Under the pieces are notes generated by a model that saw nothing but the letters and a program-made list of their open reading frames with translations, had not been told where the DNA came from and did not search any database. Of a stretch of DNA of 15,331 bases, positions 6,775 through 14,213 are shown piece by piece (position 1 is the first letter of the stretch; each line of letters opens with the position of its first letter). Source of the DNA: CAZMCT01 sp964564785 (lineage in GTDB: Bacteria > Planctomycetota > Phycisphaerae > UBA1845 > Fen-1342); assembly GCA_964564785.1 (NCBI GenBank), contig CAZMCT010000099.1:1-15331 (forward strand), in the 5' to 3' direction. A program made the position numbers and the translations under genes.

Positions 6775-7740
6775 TCATTGGCCGCGGCCAGTCGTGGCCG
6801 GCCACCTCCAAAGGCGGCCGGTCTGATTGTCCCGCGCGTCGAAAACACCGTCGGGGAAGCGGCCGCCGTTCTCAACATAGTAGGTTCGAAGCAATTCGAG
6901 TTTGCGACCCGGATTAGGCTCGACGTCGGCTTCCTCTCCGATCGGAACGCCCCAGATGATGGCAGTGTTGGGCTGCACGGTTTGGATGCGAATCTTTCCC
7001 AGCGGGTTCCTGACATTTGCGAAGTCCTGAACATTGATCGCCGTAAGCCACGGCCGAAACGGGACTTCGCCGCGAGCAGCGGCTTGCTGTAGATAATCGA
7101 TCAGCGCCAACGCCGCCGCGAGGTCGGCCCCAGGCCAAACCTGCCCCGGTGACGGCGTCGGTCCGGCCACGTTAATCACGCGAAACCACGCCGTCCAGAA
7201 GACCGGATCCACCGCCGCGACCGGGTAGTCATACGGCAACCGAACTCCATGCCGGTCAATGAGATATGCGACGTTGTCACGCTCAACGAACGCGAATGGT
7301 TCCCGGAACGCCGCGTGAACGGTTACGATGCCGACTGGCTGTTCCGTGTCCCACCCGACGACCCGCCGCGACACACGTTGCACATCCGCGACCCAGGGGC
7401 AGGCCCGCAGATTGGTCGCAACACGTTCGCAAATATCTGGAGCGAATATATTTGCGTACTGTGGCACGCCCGCCGCCTCCACGATCTCTCTCATCGCACG
7501 CTCGCCGGTCGGCTGCTGAAGCCACTCGGGAACCCCGATCCACTCCATGCGGCAATCGAGGCCGGCAGGCGGCGACTGGGCCATAGCGGTTATCCGCTGT
7601 ACCCCCCAACCGACCGCGGCCAACGACCCAAGCCACAGTGCGCCATGCGCCAAAAGACGCCAGGCGCCAGGTGAAAGCCGGGGGGGCTCGTTGCCCTCGC
7701 GTCCGACGCGACTGCGACCTCGAGTCCGCGGCCCGGTCAT
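6775..7740 (-). CDS. ftsQ: FtsQ-like cell division protein
   Basis: FtsQ is a single-pass membrane protein that links early and late divisome parts through its periplasmic POTRA and beta domains. This 321-residue protein has a basic cytoplasmic N-terminus, one membrane helix at about 29-50, and a long periplasmic part. ATNLRACPWVADVQRVSRR at 108-126 matches the FtsQ pattern of a helix, PWV and then a V-R strand. VGIVTVHAAFREPFAFVE followed by AYLIDRHGVRLP at 158-169 matches the beta-domain start (normally Er.PvA, then vD..G). Similarity is weak, so the gene order carries much of the call: ddl comes directly before it. Its ATG overlaps the ddl stop by four bases (ATGA), and GAGGG precedes it. 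FtsA and FtsZ do not follow. A divergent or specialised role in a bacterium without FtsZ is possible. Confidence 0.75.
   Translation of the reverse strand: MTGPRTRGRSRVGREGNEPPRLSPGAWRLLAHGALWLGSLAAVGWGVQRITAMAQSPPAGLDCRMEWIGVPEWLQQPTGERAMREIVEAAGVPQYANIFAPDICERVATNLRACPWVADVQRVSRRVVGWDTEQPVGIVTVHAAFREPFAFVERDNVAYLIDRHGVRLPYDYPVAAVDPVFWTAWFRVINVAGPTPSPGQVWPGADLAAALALIDYLQQAAARGEVPFRPWLTAINVQDFANVRNPLGKIRIQTVQPNTAIIWGVPIGEEADVEPNPGRKLELLRTYYVENGGRFPDGVFDARDNQTGRLWRWPATTGRGQ
7428..7456. repeat. AT-rich perfect inverted repeat inside the ftsQ-like gene
   Basis: CGCAAATAT at 7428-7436 and ATATTTGCG at 7448-7456 form a perfect 9-bp inverted repeat with an 11-base spacer. After one mismatch, two more pairs (GT/AC) extend it. 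It is a small AT island inside a GC-rich gene, where AAATAT/ATATTT is otherwise rare. It codes for part of QYANIFAPDICER, so it may be chance constrained by protein, a protein-binding operator or an RNA hairpin. Confidence 0.4.
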
Positions 7741-8657
7741 GGGCTGCCCTCGTGAGCCATTTGCACGAGTCGCTCCACGAGTTCATCGAAGCCGATGCCC
7801 ATCCGGGCCGCGGCCTTCGGCACGAGGGAGTGGCTCGTAAACCCGGGTAACGTGTTCACTTCCAGGAACCAAGGGCGCCGGTCGTTGTCGATGATCCAGT
7901 CGATGCGCGCCAGGTGTCGGCAACCGAGCCGCTCGAACGCGAGGCGGCTGAGTTGCGCCAGCTCGCCCAGGAAAGCCTCGGGCAGGCCGGTTTCGAACAG
8001 GTATTCTGTCGCGTTGTCCTGGTATTTCGCCGCATAATCGTAAAACGTCCGCTTCGGTCGGATGCAGATCGGCGGGAGCGTCCGATCGCCCACGATGCCG
8101 ATCGTCAACTCGTCCCCGGTGATAAACTGCTCCACCAGGGCGCGACCAAAGCCTTCCACGGCCAGCTTGACCGCCGGCAGGAATTCGTCCGGCGAACGGA
8201 CGATCGTCGTCCCCACGCTGCTGCCCTGGTCGACCGGCTTGACGATCAGCGGCAGCGACAGATCGGGCAATCCGCGGCTCAGGGAAGCCGCGTCCCAGAT
8301 CTCCCAGGCGGGCGTGGGGATGCCGATCGCGGCCAGCGCCTTTTTTGTTGCGGCCTTGTCCATGCACAGCGCCGAAGCAGCCGCCTGCGACCCGACGAAC
8401 GGCAGGCCGCGCTCGGCCAGCAGCCGCTGCACCGTGCCGTCTTCGCCGAACGGGCCGTGCAATGCGGGAAACACGACATCGGCGGGGTGCTCGAGGGCCG
8501 TGAGGTTGTCCGGTGCGATGTCGGCCTCGAACACGGCATGTCCGCGGCGACGAAGGGCTTCGGCCACGGCCCGACCCGATTCGAGGCTGACCTCGCGCTC
8601 GGCGCTCGGACCGCCGCGCAAGACCGTCACTCGCAGCCGTCCGGACCCGCTCCTCAC
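7737..8657 (-). CDS. ddl: D-alanine--D-alanine ligase
   Basis: Ddl joins two D-alanines with ATP in the cytoplasm, supplying the dipeptide that MurF adds to the peptidoglycan precursor. The 306 residues equal the length of E. coli DdlB. Motifs seen are LRGGPSAEREVSLESG (13-28), ALHGPFGEDGTVQ, MDKAATKKAL, VKPVDQGSSVG (139-149, ATP-grasp), the omega loop FYDYAAKYQDNATEY with its Tyr residues, RIDW (251-254) and FLEVNTLPGFT (metal and phosphate binding, Asn268). The Tyr-bearing omega loop argues for D-Ala-D-Ala rather than D-Ala-D-Lac activity. The frame extends far upstream inside murB, so the start was chosen from context. GTG at 8657 overlaps the murB stop as GTGA and gives a normal N-terminus. 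A GTG nine codons later (8630) is a second candidate. The 3' end overlaps the ftsQ-like start by four bases. Confidence 0.95.
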   Translation of the reverse strand: MRSGSGRLRVTVLRGGPSAEREVSLESGRAVAEALRRRGHAVFEADIAPDNLTALEHPADVVFPALHGPFGEDGTVQRLLAERGLPFVGSQAAASALCMDKAATKKALAAIGIPTPAWEIWDAASLSRGLPDLSLPLIVKPVDQGSSVGTTIVRSPDEFLPAVKLAVEGFGRALVEQFITGDELTIGIVGDRTLPPICIRPKRTFYDYAAKYQDNATEYLFETGLPEAFLGELAQLSRLAFERLGCRHLARIDWIIDNDRRPWFLEVNTLPGFTSHSLVPKAAARMGIGFDELVERLVQMAHEGSP

Positions 8658-9535
8658 CACACTTCGACCTCCAGTTCGAGCTCGACGCCCGCGGTCTGAC
8701 GAACGCGCTGACGGGCGAAGTCGATCAACGCCAGGACATCGGCGGTCTTCGCGCCGGGATACGCGACAATGAAGTTCGCGTGCTGCGTGCTGATTTCGGC
8801 CCCGCCGCGGCGCGTGCCCTTGAGCCCGGCGTCGTCGATCAGCTTGCCGGCCGCGTGGCCCGGCGGATTCTTGAAGATACAGCCGGCCGACCTCGCGGAC
8901 ACCGGCGGCTGCGAGGCGTGCTTCTCGTTCCAGATGCGGCGGTAGCGGTCCAGCACTTCCGCGCTGTTCTGCGGCGTCAGCAGGAACGTGGCGGCGAGCA
9001 CGATGCTCTCTCCCACCCCGCTGCGACGATACGCGAAACACATCTCGGTTCCGGAGCGCGTCTCGACCCGGCCGTCCGGCGCCATGAGACGAACCTCGCG
9101 AATGACGTCGGAGATCGTGCCATACTTGCCACCGGCGTTCATCCGCACGACCCCGCCGACGCTGCCGGGAATGCCGGCGAGGCCTTCCAAGCCCGCCAGC
9201 CCGGCCGCGGCGCTACGCTTGACGAGTTTGGGAAAATCCGCGCCGGCCCGCGCCCGGACCGTCGGCCCATCGAACTGGGCCGCTTCCCAGTAGGGCCCGC
9301 GCAGGTGGATGACGGCGCCGTCGACGCCGGCGTCGCGGACCAGCAGGTTGGCACCGCAGCCGAGCACATGCCACGGCACGCGATGCGCAGCACAGCGCTC
9401 CAGCACGTCAGCCAGCTCGTCTTCGTCGCGCGGCGTCAGGAAAAACCGTGCCGGCCCGCCCAGTCCGTACCAGGTGTGGGCGCTCAGCGGCTCGTCACGC
9501 CGGCAGATGGCCTCCAAGCCGCTCCACCAGTCCAT
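8654..9535 (-). CDS. murB: UDP-N-acetylenolpyruvoylglucosamine reductase (MurB)
   Basis: MurB uses FAD and NADPH to reduce UDP-GlcNAc-enolpyruvate to UDP-MurNAc, the second committed step of peptidoglycan synthesis. At 293 residues it is of the shorter type II. Marks in order are HTWYGLGGPARFF (20-32), the FAD loop LGCGANLLVRDAGVDGAVI (58-76), LAGIPGSVGGVVRMNAGG (119-136), FAYRRSG (167-173, active-site Arg170), SAGCIFKNPPG (216-226), GLKG...G.AEIS..HANFIV and a C-terminal LELEVEVW that should carry the catalytic Glu. At the general-acid position, where E. coli has Ser229, this protein has Cys219. Cys is found there in many type II enzymes, from memory. The ATG at 9535 has GGAAGG six bases upstream and overlaps the end of murC by 41 bases. 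Starting after the overlap would remove conserved N-terminal residues. Confidence 0.96.
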   Translation of the reverse strand: MDWWSGLEAICRRDEPLSAHTWYGLGGPARFFLTPRDEDELADVLERCAAHRVPWHVLGCGANLLVRDAGVDGAVIHLRGPYWEAAQFDGPTVRARAGADFPKLVKRSAAAGLAGLEGLAGIPGSVGGVVRMNAGGKYGTISDVIREVRLMAPDGRVETRSGTEMCFAYRRSGVGESIVLAATFLLTPQNSAEVLDRYRRIWNEKHASQPPVSARSAGCIFKNPPGHAAGKLIDDAGLKGTRRGGAEISTQHANFIVAYPGAKTADVLALIDFARQRVRQTAGVELELEVEVW

Positions 9536-10943
9536 CGGCGACCTTCCAGATGTTGCCGGCCCCCATCGTCAAGACCACGTCGCCGGGCTGCGCCTCGCGC
9601 TCCAGCCGGTCCACCAGGTCCTCGAACTTCGGCAGGTACGTCGCATCCCCCCCGCGGGCGCGGATCGCGCGCACCAGATCCTCGGCGCACACCAGCTCCT
9701 GCTCACGCTGGCTGTCGCGTACAAAGTAGATGTCGGGCACCAGCACGCGCTCGGCCAGTTCGAAGCTGGCCGCGAAGTCCGCCAGCAGAAAACGCGTCCG
9801 CGAGTGTTGATGCGGCTGGAACACGCACCACAGCCGCCGCGGCTGGTAGCGCTCGCGAGCGGCCATCAGCGTGGCCTGGATCTCGCTCGGGTGGTGCGCG
9901 TAATCATCCAGCACGCGGATGCCGTGCACGTCGCCGCGCAGCTCCAGCCGCCGCCGTGCCCCGCGGAACTCCGCCAGCGCCGGCTCCATCTGCTCCCACG
10001 TCACGCCGCAGTCCGTCGCCAGCGCCACCACCGCCAGCGCATTGAGCACATTGTGCCGCCCCGGCAGCCCCAGCCGCACCCGCCCCAGCGGCCGGCCGCA
10101 GTGCAACACTTCCAGCGCGTAGTGCCCGTCCACCAGTTCCAGGTGCTCCGCCCGCCACGTCAGCCCGGCCGCCGTGCCGAACGTCTGCACCCGCACCGGC
10201 AGCCCCTGCACGATCAGGCGGCACTGTGGATCCTCGCCGCTGATCACCAGCAGCCCCTCCGGCCGGATGCCGCGGGCGAACGTGACGAAGGCCTCGCGGA
10301 TCGCGTTGATGTCGGCGTAGCAGTCGAGGTGGTCCTCCTCGATGTTCAGAATCGCCGCCCGCCACGGATGCAGGTTGAGGAACGAGCGGTCGTATTCGCA
10401 GGCCTCGGCGACGAAATGCCGGCCCGTGCCGACACCGCTGCCGCCGTCGAGCTGCTCGACCGTCGCACCGATGACGAAGCTCGGATCCAGCCCCGCCCGG
10501 CGCAGCACGAACGTCAGCCACGCCGTCGTCGTGCTCTTTCCGTGCGTGCCGCTGATCGCAATCCCCTCGTAGCGTTCCATGACCGCGCCCAGCAGCTCGG
10601 CATATTTCACCACCGGCAGACCGCGCCGCCGCGCCTCGACCAGCTCCGCATGGTCCGCCGGGATCGCGGCCGAGGCCACGACCAGCTCCGCGTCCTCCGG
10701 CACCGCGTCCGCTTGTTGCCGGGTCGTGATCCGCGCCCCGGCCTCCACCAGCCGCGCGATCTCGGCCGAAGGCCGGACATCCGTGCCGCTCAGGCTGGCC
10801 CCGCGCCGCAGCAGCAGCGCGGCCAACGCCGACATCCCGCAACCGCCAATGCCCACGAGGTGCAGGCGCCGGTGTTCGAAATCATGGGGAATCACCGCTG
10901 CGCTGGTGCGGCTCGCATCGCCGCGGACTGCTGTGCTGAGCAT
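9495..10943 (-). CDS. murC: UDP-N-acetylmuramate--L-alanine ligase (MurC)
   Basis: MurC adds L-alanine to UDP-MurNAc with ATP, starting the peptide stem of peptidoglycan. The protein has 482 residues, normal for the family. Domain marks are LHLVGIGGCGMSALA (28-42, Rossmann-like N-terminal domain), the ATP loop ISGTHGKSTTTAW (130-142), EACEYDRSFLNLHP (180-193), ILNIEEDHLDCY (198-209), LPGRHNVLNALA, DDYAHHPSEI (346-355) and VFQPHQHSRT, all as in active MurC. The frame is open further upstream, but the ATG at 10943 leaves a normal short N-terminal lead of about 27 residues and has a GGGAAG purine stretch 13-18 bases upstream, which is farther than usual. It is the first gene of the leftward cell-wall operon and overlaps murB by 41 bases. 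murG and ftsW, often just before murC, are absent. A divergent membrane gene lies there instead. Confidence 0.97.
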   Translation of the reverse strand: MLSTAVRGDASRTSAAVIPHDFEHRRLHLVGIGGCGMSALAALLLRRGASLSGTDVRPSAEIARLVEAGARITTRQQADAVPEDAELVVASAAIPADHAELVEARRRGLPVVKYAELLGAVMERYEGIAISGTHGKSTTTAWLTFVLRRAGLDPSFVIGATVEQLDGGSGVGTGRHFVAEACEYDRSFLNLHPWRAAILNIEEDHLDCYADINAIREAFVTFARGIRPEGLLVISGEDPQCRLIVQGLPVRVQTFGTAAGLTWRAEHLELVDGHYALEVLHCGRPLGRVRLGLPGRHNVLNALAVVALATDCGVTWEQMEPALAEFRGARRRLELRGDVHGIRVLDDYAHHPSEIQATLMAARERYQPRRLWCVFQPHQHSRTRFLLADFAASFELAERVLVPDIYFVRDSQREQELVCAEDLVRAIRARGGDATYLPKFEDLVDRLEREAQPGDVVLTMGAGNIWKVADGLVERLGGHLPA

Positions 10944-10994
10944 GAATACGCCACTTCCCGTCCTGAGGACTGCGACGCGGGGCCGGGCGGCCCG

Positions 10995-11022
10995 TTCGCA
11001 CCGGGCCGTCCTGGAATATACT
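10995..11022 (+). promoter_or_regulatory. Candidate promoter for the O-antigen ligase-like gene
   Basis: TTCGCA (10995-11000, four of six to TTGACA), a 16-base spacer and TATACT (11017-11022, five of six) give a reasonable sigma70-type promoter on the plus strand. The leader to the ATG at 11124 would be about 95 bases. The -35 box overlaps the loop of a 7-bp GC hairpin (10988-10994 with 11002-11008). Confidence 0.4.
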
Positions 11023-11083
11023 GCCCGCCTCGGTGGCGCGCGGGCTGCCATCCGTGGCAACCGATCTCACGGCCGCTGGCCGC

Positions 11084-11110
11084 ATTGTAACCCGTAAACG
11101 CCGATGTCAA
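11084..11110 (-). promoter_or_regulatory. Candidate promoter for the murC operon
   Basis: On the minus strand a perfect TTGACA (11110-11105) is followed after 15 bases by TACAAT (11089-11084, five of six). The spacer is two bases shorter than ideal. Transcription would start near 11077 with a leader of about 134 bases to murC. It is divergent from, and overlaps, the leader of the rightward gene, so the two units may affect each other. Confidence 0.5.
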
Positions 11111-11123
11111 GACAGGGCAGAAC

Positions 11124-13928
11124 ATGAACATCACGCCCGCCGTCGCAGACCCGGCCCCCCGCCCGGCAGAGTGGGAGTCGCGCGCGGCGCTGGCGCTGGC
11201 GGTGGCGGTGGCGGCGGCCGCGTTCCTGCTGATGAGCCCGCCGCACGGCCGGACCTACCCCGGGGCGATCCCCTGGAAGACGACCTCACTCCTCAAACCG
11301 CTGATCGACGTGCTGACCCTGGGCGGGTGGGTCGAAACGGCCCGGGGGGTCGAGATCAAGGATTTCGCGCTGCACATCGCCGCAGCACTCGGGCTGCTGC
11401 TTGCGGCAGTGCGTTACGCCCGGGCAACACCGGCTGCCCGACCGGGGAGCGCGGGGCCGGTGACGTGGGCCATCGTGCTCCTGGCCGGCTGGGTGTTGCT
11501 ATCGCTGCTCAGCGGGCTGTGGAGCCAGGCACCCGACGTGTCGCGCGGACAGGCCCTGCTCTACGCGCTTCTGCTGGGCTGGGCAGTCTCGCTGGCCGCG
11601 ACGCTCGATCGCCGGGACGTGCCGGCTCTGCTTTACAGCCTGTTGGTCATCACGGCCGTGGGCGGCGCTCTCTGCCTCTGGTACTTCCGGGAGCGCAACC
11701 CGTTCCATCGGCCGGGGTTTCCGATCGGTAATCCGAGTTCGTTGGCGGCGGCGATGGTGCCGGGGTTGCTGACCGGGCTGGCATTGCTCGGGTCGGCCGG
11801 CGGGGAACTACGGCGGACGGGCCGGCTGACGGCGCGGCGCGCGGGATCCGTGGGGGCCGTCGTCGTGGCGCTGGTGCCGATCGTGGGCTGCCTGGGTCTG
11901 ACGCGCGGTCGCGGCGCGCTGCTGGGCATTCTGGCGGGATTGGCGACGATGGGGTACCTGCTGCTGGGCCGGCATCGCGTGGGCCGGTGGGTGCGGTGGG
12001 GTCTGGTTGCGGCGTTCGGGCTGGCGATCGTGGCCGCCGGCGCTTGGTGGTCCTCGCGGTCGCAGGTGGACGTGACGATGGCCCGCGGGGCAACCGTGCG
12101 GTTCCGGCTGTATGCATGGCGGTACGCAGCCGAGCTTTGGGGGGCCAATGCGTGGGCACAGGTGGCGGGTCAAGGCGCGGGGGCGTACCCGCGGCTGGCG
12201 GGGACGCTCGCGGTGCACGACCGGGTGCTGGACCCGGCCGCGTTCATGGGCGAGATCGTGGAGCATGCGCACAACGAGCTGTTCGAAGTGCTGACGGAGA
12301 TCGGGCTGGTGGGCGGCGTGACGTTCGTCGGGGGGTTCGTGGCCACGCTGTTGGCGGGGGCAGGCGCGGCGCACAGCGCCGCCGAGGGCACCGAGCGGTG
12401 GCTGCGGATGGCGCTGGTCGGAGCGATCGTGGGACTGCTGGCGGATGCGATGACGGGAGTCGCGTTGCGTCTTCCCGGCGTGCCGGCGTTGTTCTGGACG
12501 CTGGTTGGCACGCTGTGGGCGGTTTCCCGGGCGAGCCCGTCCGCGCTTCCCGGCTCACGGACCGAGGTTGGGAAGTCGGATGAGCGCGCCACCCCGTCGG
12601 TCCTTTCCGCGCGGTGTTCCACGGGCGGGCAGCGGGCGGCCCGTGTTGTGAGCGCGGGAGTCTGCCTGCTGGCGGCGGCGGGGGCGGGGTGGACCGGTCT
12701 GAGAAACTGGCAGGGCGTTCAGCATGAGCAGGCGGCGGAGACGCTTTCGGCCCGGGCGGAGGACGAGGGCACGGCCGAGTCGGCGCTCTCGCACGCCACG
12801 CGGGCAGAGGCGTGGCTGCTCGACCCCGTGCGCAAGATCATCGCCGGCGATCGGGTGCTGCACATCCGCTACGGTCGGGCGGCGAACGCGGTGCGGTCGT
12901 GGCTCGCGCTGCGCGAAGCGGCAGCAGACCCGCAGAACGCCCCGGCCGGCGCGACTGCGTCCGTCAACCTGGAGGCCGCCCGCCGCCGCGCGATCGTGCG
13001 GGCACAGGAGGCACATGAAGCGGCGTATCGGCTGGCGCGCCGGGCGCCCGCGCTGGAAAGCACGCTGAAGGTCGCGGCCCGATCGGCGGAACTGCTGGCG
13101 ACGCTCGAGGGGACCGCGGACGCGGAGCGCGGCCGGGCGTGGCTGGACGCGGCCGAGCGGACCTGGCGACAGCAGCGCACCCGAACGCCGCTCGATGTCG
13201 AAACACTGCTGGCGCTGACGCAATACCGCGCGTCATTCGAGTCCCACGTCGCCCTGCTTCGCGACGCGCTGCGGTTCGGCGGCCCACAGGGCTACTGGAA
13301 AACGCGCCTGGCCGAACTCGCCGACCAGCCGGGGTTCGAGGATGTGCTGGGACGCTTCCTGGCCGCGGCCGGGCCGATCACGCCGGCCACGGACGCGGAC
13401 ACGGTCGTGCTCTCCATGGCTCCGGAGACGCGACGGCTCGCGGCCGCGTGGCTGGCTTTGCAGGGTGACCTGAACGCGGCCGCCGACGAGGCGCACCGGG
13501 CCGCGGAACTTTATCTGGGCCTGCGGCCGCGACTGCCGACGCTGCACTCGGTGGCGCTGGCGGAGGAGGCCGAATACCGGCTGCGGGCTGGCGCCCGTCC
13601 GGAGCAGGCGGTCGAACTGCTCGAGCAGGCGATCGCGGCCTTGCCGCGGATCCAGGAGCAGAAGTACGAGGAGCTGGTGCAACCGTTCCGGTTTCGACTA
13701 GCGCTGGCGCTGCTGGCAGCCGGGCAGACGGAAGCGGCCGTCGACGTGGTGATCGCGGCCCTGGGGGAGCTGGGCCGCGATGTCGACGCGGTGGAGCAGG
13801 CCTTGCAGCGCGTGGTGTACAGCGCGGCGGCCGCGGGGCACTCGCCGGCGCTGCTCGAGCGCATCACGGCCGCGCTGTGCCCGCAATACCCGACCTTTTG
13901 TGGTGCGGGCTCGCGTCCGACGCCCTGA
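11124..13928 (+). CDS. O-antigen ligase/polymerase-like membrane protein with long helical C-terminal domain
   Basis: The 934-residue product has about a dozen membrane helices in residues 20-470, followed by another helix at about 503-522 and some 400 mostly helical residues outside the membrane. Wzy_C/WaaL-superfamily marks are LTRGRGALLGILAG (259-272), with Arg in a loop flanking a helix, VRFRLYAWRYA with GQGAGAYPR (325-357), and HAHNELFEVLTEIGLVGG (381-398), the His/Asn motif just before a helix. Enzymes of this type move polyprenol-linked glycans onto an acceptor or polymerise them at the periplasmic face. The C-terminal part is Ala/Leu/Glu-rich with paired helices (AAADEAHRAAELYLGLRP, AEYRLRAGARPEQAVELLEQAIAALP), consistent with TPR-like repeats. 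The ATG has AGGG seven bases upstream. Substrate and acceptor are unknown. A Wzy or a ligase role cannot be told apart from sequence. Confidence 0.85.
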   Translation: MNITPAVADPAPRPAEWESRAALALAVAVAAAAFLLMSPPHGRTYPGAIPWKTTSLLKPLIDVLTLGGWVETARGVEIKDFALHIAAALGLLLAAVRYARATPAARPGSAGPVTWAIVLLAGWVLLSLLSGLWSQAPDVSRGQALLYALLLGWAVSLAATLDRRDVPALLYSLLVITAVGGALCLWYFRERNPFHRPGFPIGNPSSLAAAMVPGLLTGLALLGSAGGELRRTGRLTARRAGSVGAVVVALVPIVGCLGLTRGRGALLGILAGLATMGYLLLGRHRVGRWVRWGLVAAFGLAIVAAGAWWSSRSQVDVTMARGATVRFRLYAWRYAAELWGANAWAQVAGQGAGAYPRLAGTLAVHDRVLDPAAFMGEIVEHAHNELFEVLTEIGLVGGVTFVGGFVATLLAGAGAAHSAAEGTERWLRMALVGAIVGLLADAMTGVALRLPGVPALFWTLVGTLWAVSRASPSALPGSRTEVGKSDERATPSVLSARCSTGGQRAARVVSAGVCLLAAAGAGWTGLRNWQGVQHEQAAETLSARAEDEGTAESALSHATRAEAWLLDPVRKIIAGDRVLHIRYGRAANAVRSWLALREAAADPQNAPAGATASVNLEAARRRAIVRAQEAHEAAYRLARRAPALESTLKVAARSAELLATLEGTADAERGRAWLDAAERTWRQQRTRTPLDVETLLALTQYRASFESHVALLRDALRFGGPQGYWKTRLAELADQPGFEDVLGRFLAAAGPITPATDADTVVLSMAPETRRLAAAWLALQGDLNAAADEAHRAAELYLGLRPRLPTLHSVALAEEAEYRLRAGARPEQAVELLEQAIAALPRIQEQKYEELVQPFRFRLALALLAAGQTEAAVDVVIAALGELGRDVDAVEQALQRVVYSAAAAGHSPALLERITAALCPQYPTFCGAGSRPTP

Positions 13929-14013
13929 TCCGGAGCCGCAGCGATCCGGGCCGGACGTGATGGGGTCCCGAGGCGATGCGAGCCCGTTGCGCGCGCGCGG
14001 GCCGTCGCGGTTG

Positions 14014-14037
14014 TCCCGCGCTTGCGCTTCGGGCTCG
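14014..14037. repeat. Candidate interspersed intergenic phrase
   Basis: Read on the minus strand this is CGAGCCCGAAGCGCAAGCG followed by CGGGA. From memory, a nearly identical phrase (GAGCCCGAAGCGCAAGCGAGGG) is frequent between genes in several planctomycete genomes. Only one copy is seen in this window, so the repeat status rests on recall, not on the sequence here. Its left end forms one arm of the 13995-14021 hairpin. Confidence 0.35.
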
Positions 14038-14155
14038 GATGCCCACCACTCGCCGGCGCGTCGCGTTCCGACGGACGGGGCGCGCTGGAGCGTAGCGTCC
14101 GACGGACAGCGTGCGGCGCGGGTTCCGCGGCCCCGCGCCGCGCTGGGCGCTCCGG

Positions 14156-14185
14156 TCTGTGTTAATCTGTGCCCATCTGTGGCTC
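14156..14185. repeat. Three tandem copies of a 10-bp motif (TCTGTGNNNN)
   Basis: TCTGTG begins at 14156, 14166 and 14176, an exact 10-base period close to one DNA helix turn, with variable tails TTAA, CCCA and GCTC. The array ends 28 bases before the ATG of the DUF2961 gene. It is less GC-rich than its surroundings. Similar phrases recur between genes in environmental bacterial genomes, as far as I recall. Confidence 0.6.
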
Positions 14186-14213
14186 GTTTTCTTCACGACG
14201 ACGGAGTGGACCC

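Larger units (their letters stand above)
13929..14213. other. 285-base repeat-rich non-coding spacer
   Basis: No gene is visible. The spacer holds a 7-bp GC hairpin (GCGCGGG 13995-14001 with CCCGCGC 14015-14021, no U-run), an interspersed-looking phrase at 14014-14037, a direct repeat TCCGACGGAC at 14067-14076 and 14098-14107 (31-bp period), a triple 10-bp repeat at 14156-14185, and a GGAG ribosome binding site seven bases before the next ATG. No clear -35/-10 pair was found. Confidence 0.55.

Noticed and set aside
9309..11090. 593-codon plus-strand open frame opposite murC and murB
   Set aside because: It lies antisense to murC and murB with their full motif sets. Composition is His/Arg/Gln/Pro-rich, as expected of a shadow frame.
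11987..12583. Alternate plus-strand frame inside the O-antigen ligase-like gene
   Set aside because: It is a Gly/Arg-rich shadow in another frame. The main frame carries the membrane helices and the HAHNE motif.
13995..14021. Intrinsic terminator after the O-antigen ligase-like gene
   Set aside because: The 7-bp GC stem has no U-run after it on either strand and lies 67 bases past the stop codon.
13929..14213. A small gene or tRNA in the spacer before the DUF2961 gene
   Set aside because: No frame has both a ribosome binding site and protein-like composition, and no tRNA cloverleaf could be formed. The content is short repeats.
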